A DNA stretch of 64,000 nt from Jaapia argillacea MUCL 33604 (lineage: Eukaryota; Basidiomycota; Agaricomycetes; Jaapiales; Jaapiaceae): NCBI GenBank assembly GCA_000697665.1, contig KL197716.1:954922-1018921 (forward strand). The letters are read 5' to 3'. The notes below the pieces were generated by a model that saw nothing but the letters and a program-made list of their open reading frames with translations, was not told the DNA's origin and searched no databases. The translations under genes and the position numbers were made by a program. Shown here one piece after another: positions 1-11,895 of the stretch (position 1 is its first letter; the number at the start of each line of letters is the position of its first letter).

Positions 1-339
1 ATGACTGTAACTCATTCTTGGTAAAGCACTGGACCTCTGTATATTTCTATCAGACTATCTGGAAGGTGTAGCTCTCAGATCTTTGTAGAAGTTGTACTCT
101 AGTTCTATTATAGTCTTGTAGAGACAGAAATAGTACTTTCTAGGACGCCTGAACCTTTGGGGTTCTTAAATAGTTCCGGAGACTGGAAATGCCTTCTATT
201 CGGGCATCTGACAGCATATTAGAGTGTCCTGTGAAAACAACCGTTCTCTAGGGGCTTCTTTGAGTCTAGATGTGACGTGGAAAAATAAGGTATTTCTAAA
301 AAAGGCTATGGGATCAATTTCCAGCCAGAACCGGTTTTC

Positions 340-1128
340 CTGATGGACCTCATTCCATTCAGACCTTCCCTACGTTGTACGTCTTCCTCCCTCACCTCCC
401 TGCTCCTCTCCAGTTGTAACCTCCTTTTCTACCCTCCAGCATTCTACGGAAGGTAAAATCAAAGAACCTAACTTAGCAGCTGAAGCTGGTCAAGGTCTCC
501 TCTCAGCCGTTACATCTTACACGAAGGGAGATAAAGGTGGAATGATGAAGAGTGCGATGGGTTTGGTGAAGCTTGCTACTGGCAGTCAGAAGGAGGCAGA
601 GAATTTCACGAGGGCTACAAGGACTAGTCCTGCTGATTGTGTGAGTGGATTTACTTTGAGGGGCCATGTTGCGAGGGTGTATATTGATTGATCTGGCCTT
701 TGGTTGTAGATCTCTTTTAGTGGATGTAAGGACTCTCAAACTAGTATGGGTGCTGTGGGGGCTGGGAAAGCTACAGGTGCTATGCCTTCAAGTCTTGTAT
801 GTTCCTCATCAACTCTAGGATGTTATACTTCATTGACACGCCTCATTATTTTAGGCGTTCATCTCTACTCTGAGTAAGAACCTCGTTCTTTTGTCCCTAA
901 GCTCACTAGGGAGAAGAAAGACACCACACTGACCGTCGTTTCATTATCTGTTCCCCTTGATAGGCCAGAACCCTCAGCAGAGTTATCAATGACTTCTAGT
1001 CAACCTTCAGCTCATGTTTCGTTTACCTTGCCCATGCGTGTGATGGGTTGAGTTCCTTTACTGTTGTAGCGAGATCTTGAGGGGCAAATATAATCAGAAA
1101 CCACAACTTTTGAGCTCTCATCCCATTG
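340..1128 (+). pseudogene. Metacaspase (caspase-like cysteine peptidase) 3' remnant
   Basis: Exon-like blocks at about 440-640, 710-796, 855-881, 963-987 and 1069-1125 read in order as the C-terminal part of a fungal type I metacaspase. The first has STEGKIKEPNLAAEAGQGLL, the second ISFSGCKDSQTS followed by ATGAM, the third AFISTLSKN, the fourth NPQQSYQ and the last EILRGKYNQKPQLLSSHPI. Splice-like GT and AG signals still separate the first three. The gene looks dead: a TGA stands right after NPQQSYQ, where the family continues with an acidic residue and LL, and the donor after STLSKN is gone. The part that should carry the catalytic His and the DCCHSG cysteine motif is not recognisable upstream; only DLPYV-like codons near 350-375 remain. 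The family assignment is from memory of conserved metacaspase motifs and is fairly secure; the extent of the remnant is approximate. Confidence 0.75.
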
Positions 1129-3873
1129 TATGTTCTTCTTGCTTAATCTGCCATGCGCCAATGAATACTTAGGTTTTCATGCAGCGTGGGATACAAGCCT
1201 CATGTTTGATTATTCCCGCTACTTTAGTAGTGGGTCTTGTAGTGAGGTACAGTTTGCAGAGCCCCCGCCATTTTTCAGCTGCTTATCAATCTGTGACTTT
1301 CTGTGACCTTACTCATCATGCCCGTTATGTTCATCGTCTCCAACACTTTCTCTTAGACTTCATCCCACTGTCTGTGACCCATCTGTGACGGTCTCCACTG
1401 GCCAGTCAAATACCCAAGCAAGTCTTGTCAATCTTTGTTTGCTCTGTCCCTCGCACCCATGATTTTTTTTAGCAGTAACAGCTGGGATATCGAATGGGCA
1501 CACCCTTCTGATGTCAATATTACCATGACCCCTACCTCGTCTTTCTTTATCTTCATATCGAACGAGTGTCTTTTGCACTCCTGGCATCCCTCACACCTCA
1601 GTAACAACTGACAAAAAATTAATCCTTGATGATCATGTCTCAATTGCCCTTAGCCAATCAACGCCAAACTGATACGATCCACAAGCAACTAAACCCCAGC
1701 AAAGCCTGCCATGGGCTATCATCTGCGAGCAAAATCTGGCTGTGCTTCTTTCACCTCACTTTTCATGATCACCATCTTCATATTCTGCCATGCCCAGTGC
1801 TCCATTTTTCAGAGCCTTGTCTACCACACAATCGCACCTGTGTACGAGCATGGATACTTTGCTGTGACCATGTACTTCTCAATATATACCAATGTTGTCG
1901 AAGAGTAGCAGGCTCTGCCGCTCATGTGGCCTTTTGCGTTATTCTATCACGCAGTGAGGTACGAGCGTAGGGATAGAATATGGACTTTGAGTCAGCGATT
2001 AGCACATCACACCTGTGACCTCGGTCTCTCGTCTCCTGCCACCACGACAAACGGCGCTCATTGCACGTTTCGTTTGCTAACTTTCTGGCTCGCTATTTTC
2101 TTTTCACTTTTCACTGGCTACTATGGCTTCTCCTCTTGTGGAGTGACTGACTACTTGTCAGCCCAAGAGGCGGGGCTTCAGCGACGCAATTTGCTACCTC
2201 CAACCATATTCACCCCAACAAGCTGCTTGCTCCTGCGAATGACGCGACAGCATCGATGCATCACCTCGCTAGCACTCGCTTTAGCCAAACAAGACCCCAC
2301 CTCGGACACCCTGCTGCTATCCCACAAGCTACCTCCCTCGACACCCTACACGCGAACATTTGCGCTACGACGACGACGACCCCTTGCTGTCCCTCACCCA
2401 TTCCTACCCCTGCAGCTACCCCATTTGCAACCCCAATCAAGATGCCACCACGTTCACTGACCCACCACCACCCAATGGACTACCAACACACAAGGTTCAC
2501 TACCACCCACGCACAACCACCATATCCACTTCCGTGCCCGCCGCTCCTCATACACCGCCAACACGCCACACCCTACCGCGACTGCCACCTCGTACACTGT
2601 TAGGGCAGCCTATTTGCCCCTGACGCCCGCAATATCCACATACTACCCTCCCGTTACGTGCTACTCCCTGCCACTACTACCTACGCTCCACGCTATACGC
2701 TACCGCTACCTCCTGCTACTTTCCTGCTACACACTACTGCTACTTCCATAGGTTACCCTCCCGCTACACCCTAACGTTCCCGATAGACCCTAATACCACA
2801 TATATGCTACTTCTACCCCTCCCCCCCCCTAAACTCCGCTACTGTGCGATATGCTACCGCTACTCGACATTGTACCCACCCACGGCCCTACCTTAACCTG
2901 TTAAGCCCCCAGGATTTAGATTTTAACACTTTGCTCAAACCACGGCTTCATCCTGTTCGGTGGGCATATATGCTCAGTCCCGTGTATCCATCTGGGTACA
3001 GTCAAGGAAAGTCCAGAGGGGGTGCCGGCCATAGGACTTGGCTCTATGTGGAATTCTGCCGTTGCAGGACATCGTTGAGCTTTTCAGCTCAATAAGAGGA
3101 ACTTATGTTCCTGCAGAATGAGAGGATTCTACAGTGACTACTGGCATCACACGTGCTGGCTGCGTCGCCGGCTCCTACTTCTTGGGTATCCTTGCCCACT
3201 TTGATGCGATGCTATTCTCCTACCACCTGGGTATCACAGCATACTTCGGATATCTCTCATAGTCCAGGACCTGTGTGCGGGGCCGGAGAGCGCTCACGCG
3301 CTTTCACCCGTATTGCTTGCTAAGCTACGCTAGCTTCCTACATTCCTTATTCATAAGTCCTTTCTATTACTCGTGCGACCAGTGCCAAGTCAAAGTTGTC
3401 TACTACATTTATTTTTGGAAATATCCTGATGTGCGTGGTTGGTGTTGGGAAGGTTATGTGTGCGTCATGGCTCATGTTGACATTTCTTGAATTATCAGGC
3501 TTCTTTGTATGCAAAGGGACTGGGGCAGGTATTGGTAGGAAGTACAACTTGTATATATAGGGTTGATCACTGCTGGACTGGAATGGTGTTTGCTATGTAG
3601 TTATGTAAATGTCGATGTGTGTTGTACTGAGAAGATCTTACCCTCGCAAGCTGCACTGCTCTATGACCCCGTGTCCATCGAACCTGGTTACAACTTCGTT
3701 GAGCAATGATTTGCGGTGAGTCACTTCTTGAGGATATCGATGCTTCCTCTTCTACAGTGAAGAAGTATTCCAGGTCTCTCATACATAAATAGCCCTTCCA
3801 TTTGTCACCCTGTATCACCAACTACATGATTATAAAAATACAGCTGGGCAGTACCAAGCGCGCTATGACAGCC
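1129..3873. other. Long intergenic stretch with a G-poor, pyrimidine-skewed core
   Basis: No open frame here has convincing coding character or splice structure. From about 2220 to 2880 the plus strand becomes strikingly poor in G and rich in C and T, with imperfect short units such as GCTAC, CTACC and CCACCAC. The open frames across it (for example 1924-2460 and 2256-2603) are products of that composition. The remaining sequence (1129-2200, 2900-3870) shows nothing I recognise. Confidence 0.5.
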
Positions 3874-5958
3874 CTAGAGAATGGTCTCGTACTTGATATG
3901 AGAAAACAGATTTCCGTTATTGTCGCAATCCAACCCGAGGTAAGTGTAGACATCTCCGGCCCTGGCTTGATGTCAGAAAAGTCGGAGGCGAGGTTTTAAG
4001 ATGGTATACTCACGGCATAATGATCGCCGTGGAGATGGAATTGAGCTGTTTATCAACTCTGTCGAAATTTGCGGGGGGCAAGTCGGCGAGCTGACCGAGC
4101 AGCGTATCAACGAGCCCAGCTATGTTGTGACTAAACAAACTAACCATAAAGTAAGGTAGAATCTAAAATCACCAAGGAAGATGCACCTACTCCATCACGA
4201 AGTCCACCCATGCCCAAGCTGTCAAATGTTTTCCTTGCGTCGTAGTCCCGGGGACATTCCAAGTTTGCTTCGTGACCGACCACTTCCCAGCTTCTGCGCT
4301 CGTTATAACAAGCTGGAAATCCCATTTAGTCTTCGCATCAACATACCCCTCATCAATGTTTCCAAGTGGGGTTGACTCTGTGGAGAATATGAGTATAAAT
4401 TGGGAAGCGACTATGAGCAAGTATTACGCCTCAGTTCCATCTTGTTATATACTTCACCGGTCACGTCGATAGTCACGTTTCTTTTCTTTCCGGCGGGAAT
4501 ATCTCCTGATGGTTGGTCTTGCAGGATGCTTCGATATGTTATGTTGACGGACGAATTACCTAGTGCGGAACAAATTAGGGATTCTCCAAAATCCAATAGA
4601 ATCTCGCGAGAACCTGAGAATCGGTGGTCATGGTACCCTTCCCAAAAACTCCCTTTCTCAACCCAATCCCCCGTCCAAGAGCTAGATCTTGATGCGGTGT
4701 TCGATCCTGTACCACCAGTAATAGTCGGACTTTGGAGCTTGTATTGGTTCTTATCGGCCATCTGAGGACCAATATCGAATGGGGTCAGGATGGTCGGTCC
4801 CAGCCACTGCCTGAAAAACAGGGCATCTGATACAGCGAAAACCCCGTCGCATTTCAAATTCTTCGCCCTGGTCTGATATACGTAGGGTGGGCTGAAGACA
4901 CCAGCGGAAGGGTTTTGCTGTGGATCGAGGAGAGGATCGCTCAAGTTGTGGTCATTTGCATTGATCATGCAAAGGTTTAGCGAGGCCTGCGAACCGTCGT
5001 CCTCCTTGGAAGGCGTGGTAGAGAAGATGAATTTGGAAGGACGGAATGCAGGTGTCCCGGTAACTGGATGTGGTATCTTCTGGGTAACCCCGTAGCCGAG
5101 AATGTACGGGTACTGCGTCTTGTCAATATGATTGTAGGTGGTGATGAGACTGTTCAGGAATGCGCCCGCCTGAGTACTATAGCCAGTTGTGAATTTGAAC
5201 ATCTTCGTAGGAAAAATATAATGAAAAACCTACTCGCTCTGGACATCAACGCCTTTTTCATCCGTCAGCTTGAATGAATTGGCGACCCGGATGCTCTCAA
5301 AAAGACAGAAGAGAGATGAGACAAGATAGTCCTCATGAGCAACTTCTTTCAAAGCATCTTGGATTGCTTTCTTCGCATTGGGATGCATCGCCTCTAGTGA
5401 TATGGACAAGCAACCGATCAACTTCTACCTACGCCAGTATGATATGAGTGCATTACCTTCTTCGATATCCTGTATATCTCTAGAAGCAACCTGTGCCACC
5501 CATGACACAGTCCATCCATCGACCGGGAGGGTGTCTAACTCCGGCTCTTCGCCAGAGGTATCCCAGTAAGTCAACGTGCCACTCGTCATATGGATAACGA
5601 GGCGAAGGCTCCGGTCATCGATGCCACCGCCGCCAATCTTGGTGAGCTCGACAGTCGGGCTGTCGATGCTAGCAGTCACGCCAACTTTATTCGGCACAAT
5701 TTTCCCTTGCTTGTTCCGAGCTCTGAAACGTTCATCAGTTCTTCGGGGAGACGACAACTAATGAAGAAACCATGAAAAGCCGCACAGATAACCCAGCTTC
5801 ATAACATTAGGAATTAGGTTGGGATCGCCGTCGTCATCCTTAGCTGGGTTTGTCGGATTCGGCGTGTTGAACAGGACGAGAAACTGGTTGTTGATGGCCT
5901 CCTCGGAGATGGAGAGTATCATGTCATACTCGGAGAGAGTTCCAGCAGTGGGTGCCAT
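3874..5958 (-). CDS. Unknown multi-exon protein, minus-strand partner of a divergent pair
   Basis: I do not recognise this family with confidence. The start is taken at the ATG ending at 5958, giving MAPTAGTLSEYDMILSISEE. An intron of about 48 bp near 5760-5808 leads in phase to LSSPRRTDERFRARNKQGK, then a block near 5425-5757 with KVGVTASIDSPTVELTKIGG and WTVSWVAQVASRDIQ. Further exons give EEAMHPNAKKAIQDALKE, MFKFTTGYSTQAGAFLNSLI and NPSAGVFSPPYVYQ, then WDFQLVITSAEAGKWSVTKQ. The C-terminus reads IIMPAGDVYTYLGLDCDNNG and ends at a TAG whose complement lies at 3874-3876. The mix of amphipathic beta-like segments and a late PAGDVYTY motif vaguely recalls TULIP-fold lipid-binding proteins, but that is a guess. 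No signal peptide or membrane segment is evident. It is divergent from the large gene starting at 7266. Confidence 0.6.
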
Positions 5959-6211
5959 GATGAAAGCGATTGGAGAAGTAAATAGGGGAGAGCAGATGCT
6001 TGCTAGCGGATTAAATATGCTCGGGGGGGGGGGATTCCTGACGTGATACAAAGGATGTCCCTCTTGCTCGCTTCGAATGGATTACAGAGACCCAAACTAG
6101 CGGAGCGTTGATGATGGATTACCAGAATTAAGACAAGGGAGTACAAAGTGTCCGAGCACCTCATCTTCGGAGGAGTGTGAGAAGTGTCTGTGGAGTCCAT
6201 TGCCGTCTAGC

Positions 6212-6600
6212 ATGGTGCTTGTCAGGAGAAAAGTAACCTGCGATTGGCCTGCTGTGCTTCCAACAGCAGAAGGGCCTGCCGATAGGTCGAGCGACCGAAG
6301 ATGACAGGGGTGAGCACCAGTCCAAGGTCATTATCACGGCATACGCTTGCAGGGTCGGACTCGGAGATGATTCAACACCGTATCCCTGGTTGCATTTCGA
6401 CGCAGAAGGGGTTCTGTCAGGAGAAAATTGCAACCCGGGACTCGGCTCTTGCTACAATTTGGACTCCAGGAGTGCCTGCTGATAGGTCGAGCGATTGAAG
6501 ACACGGACACGAGTGCCAATCCTTAGACATTGTGCATATGGAGTGCTGGCATATGTTTGCCGAGGACTCGGAGATCGCTCAACGCCGTACCCCTGAGTTG
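6212..6600. repeat. Two diverged direct repeats of about 180-190 bp
   Basis: Unit A (about 6212-6390) and unit B (about 6415-6600) share in the same order a TGTCAGGAGAAAA start, a TGCYGATAGGTCGAGCGA block (6275-6295 and 6477-6496), a GAGCACCAGTCC/GAGTGCCAATCC block, a GACTCGGAGAT block followed by CAACGCCGTA-like sequence and a shared CCCTG end. The copies are visibly diverged and carry small insertions. Confidence 0.65.
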
Positions 6601-6941
6601 GCCATGGCTGCAGCACGTTTATAGAATTGGTTTCGAGAGGTGATTGTGGGGTGACTCTGCTGCTGCGGGTAGTAATTGGTGGTAGGACCGAGACTGTCCT
6701 GTCACTGTGAGTTTCGCTCTGAGTTCAACTTACTTCGCAGATGATCAATCTCTTCCCACGTAAATGTTCTCACAGTTACATTGCACCGTTCGTCTCCTCA
6801 AGTCATGGTGGTGGCCATCTCAACGAATGCGATTGTATCCCTAATTCCCGGATGGTCGTCACTAGCGTAAACTCTTGTCTGTGGTGCCTTTCCATTCTGC
6901 CACCGAGCCGGGATTTGTCGATTTTGATTTATGCCCCCCGC

Positions 6942-7099
6942 AATCCTCGCAGTTTTGTCCATCCCGAACTCTGGAACCAAAGAGCAATGATATTGCGACC
7001 GAACTTTGAGGGTTCTTCATTGTCGAGCTTCTGCCATCCAACCGGTGCAATCCTCGCAGTTTCAGCCATCCCGAACCCGGCACCTGAAGAGTAATGAGA
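6942..7099. repeat. Pair of about 53-bp direct repeats 105 bp apart
   Basis: The segments 6942-6994 and 7047-7099 both begin GCAATCCTCGCAGTTT, continue with CCATCCCGAAC and end in an AGAG(C/T)AATGA block. They lie within 330 bp of the start of the gene at 7266 and could be repeated regulatory sites or a small tandem duplication. Confidence 0.7.
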
Positions 7100-7175
7100 G
7101 TCCCACACATGGTGACTTATTCCGTCAGTCCTGGAATGGGAGGTATGCAGACTCTTCGTCAACTTGTAGAGCGCT

Positions 7176-7192
7176 GATATATATTATATACT
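7176..7192 (+). promoter_or_regulatory. TATA-like element
   Basis: A run reading TATATATTATATAC lies about 75-90 bp upstream of the ATG at 7266, at a usual distance for a fungal TATA element once a short 5' leader is allowed. Confidence 0.4.
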
Positions 7193-7265
7193 TAATAAGC
7201 CATAGAATTGGATGCTATAAAGTGGGCCCCATCGACTCGCCTTCAAGCAACAACTCCTGTTCGCC

Positions 7266-10200
7266 ATGGACTCGGTTGCTAACCCAGAGCTCATCACTCC
7301 CAATATATCCTTCCAAACTGGCATTCGCCTCAAGGCTACAGATAGCTCTACTCCCCCCAACGCTGAGACCATCGTCGTCTCAGTATGTTCTGAGTTCACG
7401 ACCCACTCCATGCCTGCTACCACGGTCGACTCTAGGCATAAACTGGGCAGCGCATTGGGCTCAGACAATCAGCCGATCGTTTTCACAATAGGGAACGACG
7501 GGGTGAGCACGACGTACTCATCACGTGAAGTGTCCTCGTCCACTGACATGATGACCTTTGTAGCGCTTCTATTGTATCCAACATGTGACTGGACAGTCGT
7601 GGAAGGCTGTCGACATCACGCCGTATGGAAGCACGGCCAGCGCGGTGACGTTCGACGTGTATTATAGCTCGGGAAAAGTTGCAATCGGCGTAGCTGTCAA
7701 TCTTACATCTTCTTCTCTGCGCCCACACTCTATTTTGCCGGTCCTATCAGCATTACAAGTACTTTTAACCCGTCCGGTTCGTCTCCCTGGTTCACCTTCC
7801 TGCTCGTCGCTGATGTATCCTATTGCACGTTATTTGTGAACAGCCATCGCCTTCACTAAGATCAATAATGACCCATCAGTTCCTGTCGTGTCAATGACGG
7901 TCGCTGCGTCCGACTCAAACCTGAAGAAACCATTTTTCATGGTTATCGGGACGCAGGAAACTGCTTCTGACAGAGCGACGGACTACGTCGTCTCCACGGA
8001 CCCCTCCGAGAGTTCGCCTTGGAGCATCATCTCCCTACCAGAGAATGCGACCAGAGTCCTCAAAGTCGTCCCTATCACTCAAAGGATCCCATTCAATGCA
8101 TGTGTGGCTTCTCTTTACCAGCAGGTTGTTTCCGGCGAATCCCCTCCCCCAGATGTCGGGACCGCAGTGTCATGCCTCAGCCTTGAAAAGAGTCTTAACA
8201 TCGCCGTCGTGTTGGACAAAATTGGTGGCGGAAGAGACGTGTCGACGACCGTCACGGCCAAAGGTCTCTCCGATTTGTATGTCGCTGGTGTGAATGGAAT
8301 CGGGTACTATTCAAGCCAAATTATGGACCGAGACGTATGTGCTAGATTTTACCATGAGGATGCTAACGGCCGACTCTTTATTGACAGCCTGTCGTGATCC
8401 TCCCAGACGTCTCATTTCAACAGGTGGTGGCGTCCGAAGACAACCACAAGATCTCCATATTCGCTCTGTCCAAGTTCGGGGACCTGTATTATATTGAAGG
8501 CACAAGGAAGTCGTCGACGGGCACTCCGAAATTCACTGCGTCCACCTACCCAATCCGGAAGGGGGTCGGGATTCTGTCTACCCAATACAACGCAGCGGTC
8601 AATGCCTGCGAAGCGATGTACGTCGATTCCTCCAGTCAGCTCAAGCACCTATGGCGCGATTCCCAGACGGGGACGTGGTCTGAACAGACTATCCATGTCC
8701 CTACAAGCGGCAAGGCAATCTCGTGCGTTATATGGCCCTCTGTTCTATGAGGCCCCAGTCGACTTACTGTGTATTAGGTATCATGCGTTCGTGAGCCACA
8801 TACAGCTGCAGGGAAGCCGGGGCGCGTCCATTCGCGGCGGGCGTGAAATCGTGCGTTATGTACTAAATTCCTGTATCCGGTACTAATCAAGCACCTGTCT
8901 CTGTCCAGATACTTTCTGCAACTGAACTTGCCTATGTAATGATCAATGACGTGGCGCATAGGCTGGATCGAGACCCAGTGAAGCTCACCACCGACTCCGA
9001 TGGCCAGGTTCGTGTGGTGATACAAGCAGGTTCTCAGCTCGCCTCTCCGACCATTTCAGCCACTCTCGTCGGCGTCAGCGATCCCGATTTCTCATTTCGA
9101 GTCGAGTCACGCCAGCGCGTGCTGCGCAAGTGGGGTCGCATTCAATCCGGTTCAGACCTCAAGAATGCCAAATCTACTGCCGGGGATCCCGTCTTTCCGA
9201 ACACTACAATTCATGACGAGACGTTTGCAACCGCCGCCAACCTTCTAAGCAGGACTCCCGACATCGTCTCTCACGTTGATGGTTCTGCCTCCAAATTGAC
9301 AGGAAGCAATGCTTCTGCTAGCTTTGCGACAAGTTTGCCGCATTCATTCTTCGCCTCTGAAAGGACGACTTCCGGTCACAGCGTCACCTCTAAGCTTGAT
9401 TGGACTGCCGGCGCGGAGGACGCAGTCGACGCCTTGGGCGACTTCCTTGAGTCCGTGTGGCACGGTATGCTCAGTGTGGCCAAGTTTGCCATCAATGTTG
9501 TTGGAGATGTTGTCAACTTCTTTGCAGAGATCAGAGGCAAGGTATTGCGATGGGTTCTCGATACCGTTGGGAGTGTCATCCGCTGGTGAGAAACTCTTGG
9601 CGTTCCCCTTTTCCTGTACGCTTGCTTACCAATCCTTGTTGGCGAGCAGTGTTGCCACGTTTCTGAAGGACACGCTTGGCATCGACCCTACTCGGTTCCT
9701 CGCCTTGTTCGGGTTCCTTTGGGACTATCCCAATATTTTGAAAACGCAACAAGTAGGTGGAATTATTTTGCAACGAGGGATATTATCGACCCTCCCATAG
9801 ATCATCGTCAAGACGGTGCAAGATGGGTCTGCGCTTCTCCAGGATACCGTACAGGGGAACACTCCCTGGCTGAAGACCCATATCAAGGAACTTCGCCCTC
9901 TTATCTCACCGTTCATTAAAGACGAACGAGTTCCGGAGGCTAAAAACTTCGTCGCCGACGCCAAGGATGATCTGGAAAAGTCATTCCTTGGGAGGTTGCT
10001 GAAGTCAATACTCGATAACCCTATTGTCAAGGCGGTCTTACGCTATGCGTCTATGTGGATGCTCCAGGTCATTTCTCTCCTCGAAGATCAGATATCCTTC
10101 CCTGGCCTCGGAGACTTGGAAAATGTCTTGGATGAGAAGTTTAGCGCGATTCTGGAGAAATTGATGATCGACGCCGAAGATGGACTCTTCACCTTCGTCC

Positions 10201-11624
10201 GAGACATTTTCAACGGGATTGGGGAGGTTGTAGCAGGCACACGTAACATTGGTGATTTGTTCACCGTGATCTTTTCGGACGCCTTTTGGTCGATCTTCGA
10301 CGCCGCCCAGGACGTTGCTCTTTCCTTGGTCGACCTGCTCTCCGATCTGCTCGGTGGAATTCTCAAGATGGTCACCGGCCATATCAAGTTTCCAGGAACG
10401 TCTGCATTCTGGGAATCATTCACGGAGACCCCATTCTCCATTGTAGATGTCGGGAGCCTGATTCTGGCGCAGATCATGTACCTCGTCACGATGATGTGGC
10501 AAGAGAAGCTTCCATTCGATGTCATGACTCCGTGGTATCTTTTGCTGCCCGAAAAGGGTTCCATTCATTTCCCCCCCATCCAGGATAGAGGTGGAGGTGG
10601 CCATGCCTTGACCAAGCTTATGAAGCAAAAAGCACCTGACGTAGCTCTACAATCGGATAGTGGATCGGTAAGTAGTACGCTGCTCCGCGTCACTATCTGC
10701 GTCTAACGACGTCCGATGTTTGCAGGTCCTCACACATATGATGATCGACCTGTGCTGCTACGAGTTGTCATCTATTGCATCAATGATCGGCACTGCCGGC
10801 GAGCTCGCCATTCTCTCTCCGAAAACTCGGATGGAAGGGTTTGAATTGCACAATTTCGATGGGGAAGGCATTGGTGCAGCTTTCCACTCCCCTTCTTTAA
10901 TGCGCCACTGAACAACTCTACCTACTAGGATCTAGCTTCCCCGAGATAAAGGCCACGAGATCTGCGCTGCCTTTCATACGAAACCTGCAGATCGCCTGTT
11001 CTGGTGTTCAATTAACCATGCAGATCACTGTTCTGTGCAATGCACTCGTCCGCACTATCCCCCACAAAATCGCAGCGCGTGATGCAATTTTGGTGTGCAC
11101 ATTTACCTCCCTCTTATCTTGAGATAGTGGTTCAACGTTGTATATGCGCACAGCCATTGTTCAAGGTCGTTGCTATCGCGATGAACGGAATCACTCTCGC
11201 TGTCCGCATCAAACGCTTGGAAGCAAAATATCCGTGGGTTTCGTATCTTGCACCCGGGGCAAACATCCTCGCTCTCCCTGGAGGGATATGGTAGGCTGCA
11301 CTCTTCTCCCATCCGAAGCCGACCTACACACTCATACATATTTGTAGGTCCTTCATCGATTCCGACAAGACGAGTGGAGACTGGATCGCGTTCTCTGGTT
11401 CCTTGATTAACACGACAGCCGCAGGCTGCGACATTGCCACCACCGCCTTAAGCCAAATGGGTGAACAGAGATTGAAGTGGATTCCTTTCGCGGTTTCGGC
11501 AGGTTTGAACATTGCCCAGGCTGGAACCAGTGAGGATCAATTCTTTCTAACCTTGACTTCGTGTTTGATTGATGCGCGATCCATAGCCGTGTGGTACTAT
11601 TGCGATTATAAAGCGAATCATTGA
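7266..11624 (+). CDS. Large unknown protein: beta-rich N-terminal half, helical/hydrophobic C-terminal half
   Basis: I do not recognise the family. The start is MDSVANPELITPNISFQTG at 7266; many short introns follow and the last exon ends ...YYCDYKANH at 11624. The first half (to about 9.1 kb) is rich in short beta-type segments, such as RFYCIQHVTGQSWKAVDI, GLSDLYVAGVNGIGYYSS, FGDLYYIEG and LKHLWRDSQTGTWSEQTIHV, spaced like blades of a beta-propeller. The second half is mainly amphipathic helix, for example LGDFLESVWHGMLSVAKFAI, FLKDTLGIDPTRFLALFG and SLILAQIMYLVTMMWQEKLP, and near the end VSYLAPGANILALPGGIWSF. By hand the frame is not continuous near 7.70-7.74 kb; an intron I missed or an indel could explain it. 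No signal peptide is evident. It is divergent from the gene ending at 5958. Confidence 0.6.
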
Positions 11625-11895
11625 GGAGGAAGATTGGAAGATCGACAATATGTTATGTTGCCTTTGTCCGAGATCAGAATAGGACTGTTATTCGCAAATG
11701 GTTGGCAACATGGGCTTCAATCGGAAGCCCAATCGACGCCTCGAGGGTGTTTACGAACTGGACAAGCCAAGGAGGCAGCAACTCAACGAGGTCCAACCAA
11801 TAACTATTGAATGTATGTCACACCGTGACCGACATCAGGGTTAGGGCCCTAGGGTGCCTCCGCGCCGCTGCGACGGACACCAAGGTTGAAAGGTA
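11625..11895. other. Short spacer before the DUF4246 array
   Basis: 3' flank of the large gene up to the read-through end of DUF4246 copy 1. A GGGTTAGGG at about 11838-11846 is a single occurrence and not a telomeric tract. Nothing else is seen. Confidence 0.4.

Larger units (their letters stand above)
5959..7265. promoter_or_regulatory. Shared upstream region of the divergent pair
   Basis: About 1.3 kb separates the two start codons. It contains no convincing gene but holds two sets of diverged direct repeats (listed separately) and a TATA-like run at about 7176-7192, roughly 75-90 bp before the ATG at 7266. The layout would allow shared regulation of the two genes; that is inference. Confidence 0.4.

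Noticed and set aside
1626-2603. Open frames of 114-178 codons in the pyrimidine-skewed tract
   Set aside because: They result from stop-poor composition; the translations are His/Pro/Thr runs without domains.
11836-11846. GGGTTAGGG as telomeric sequence
   Set aside because: A single occurrence, not a tandem tract.
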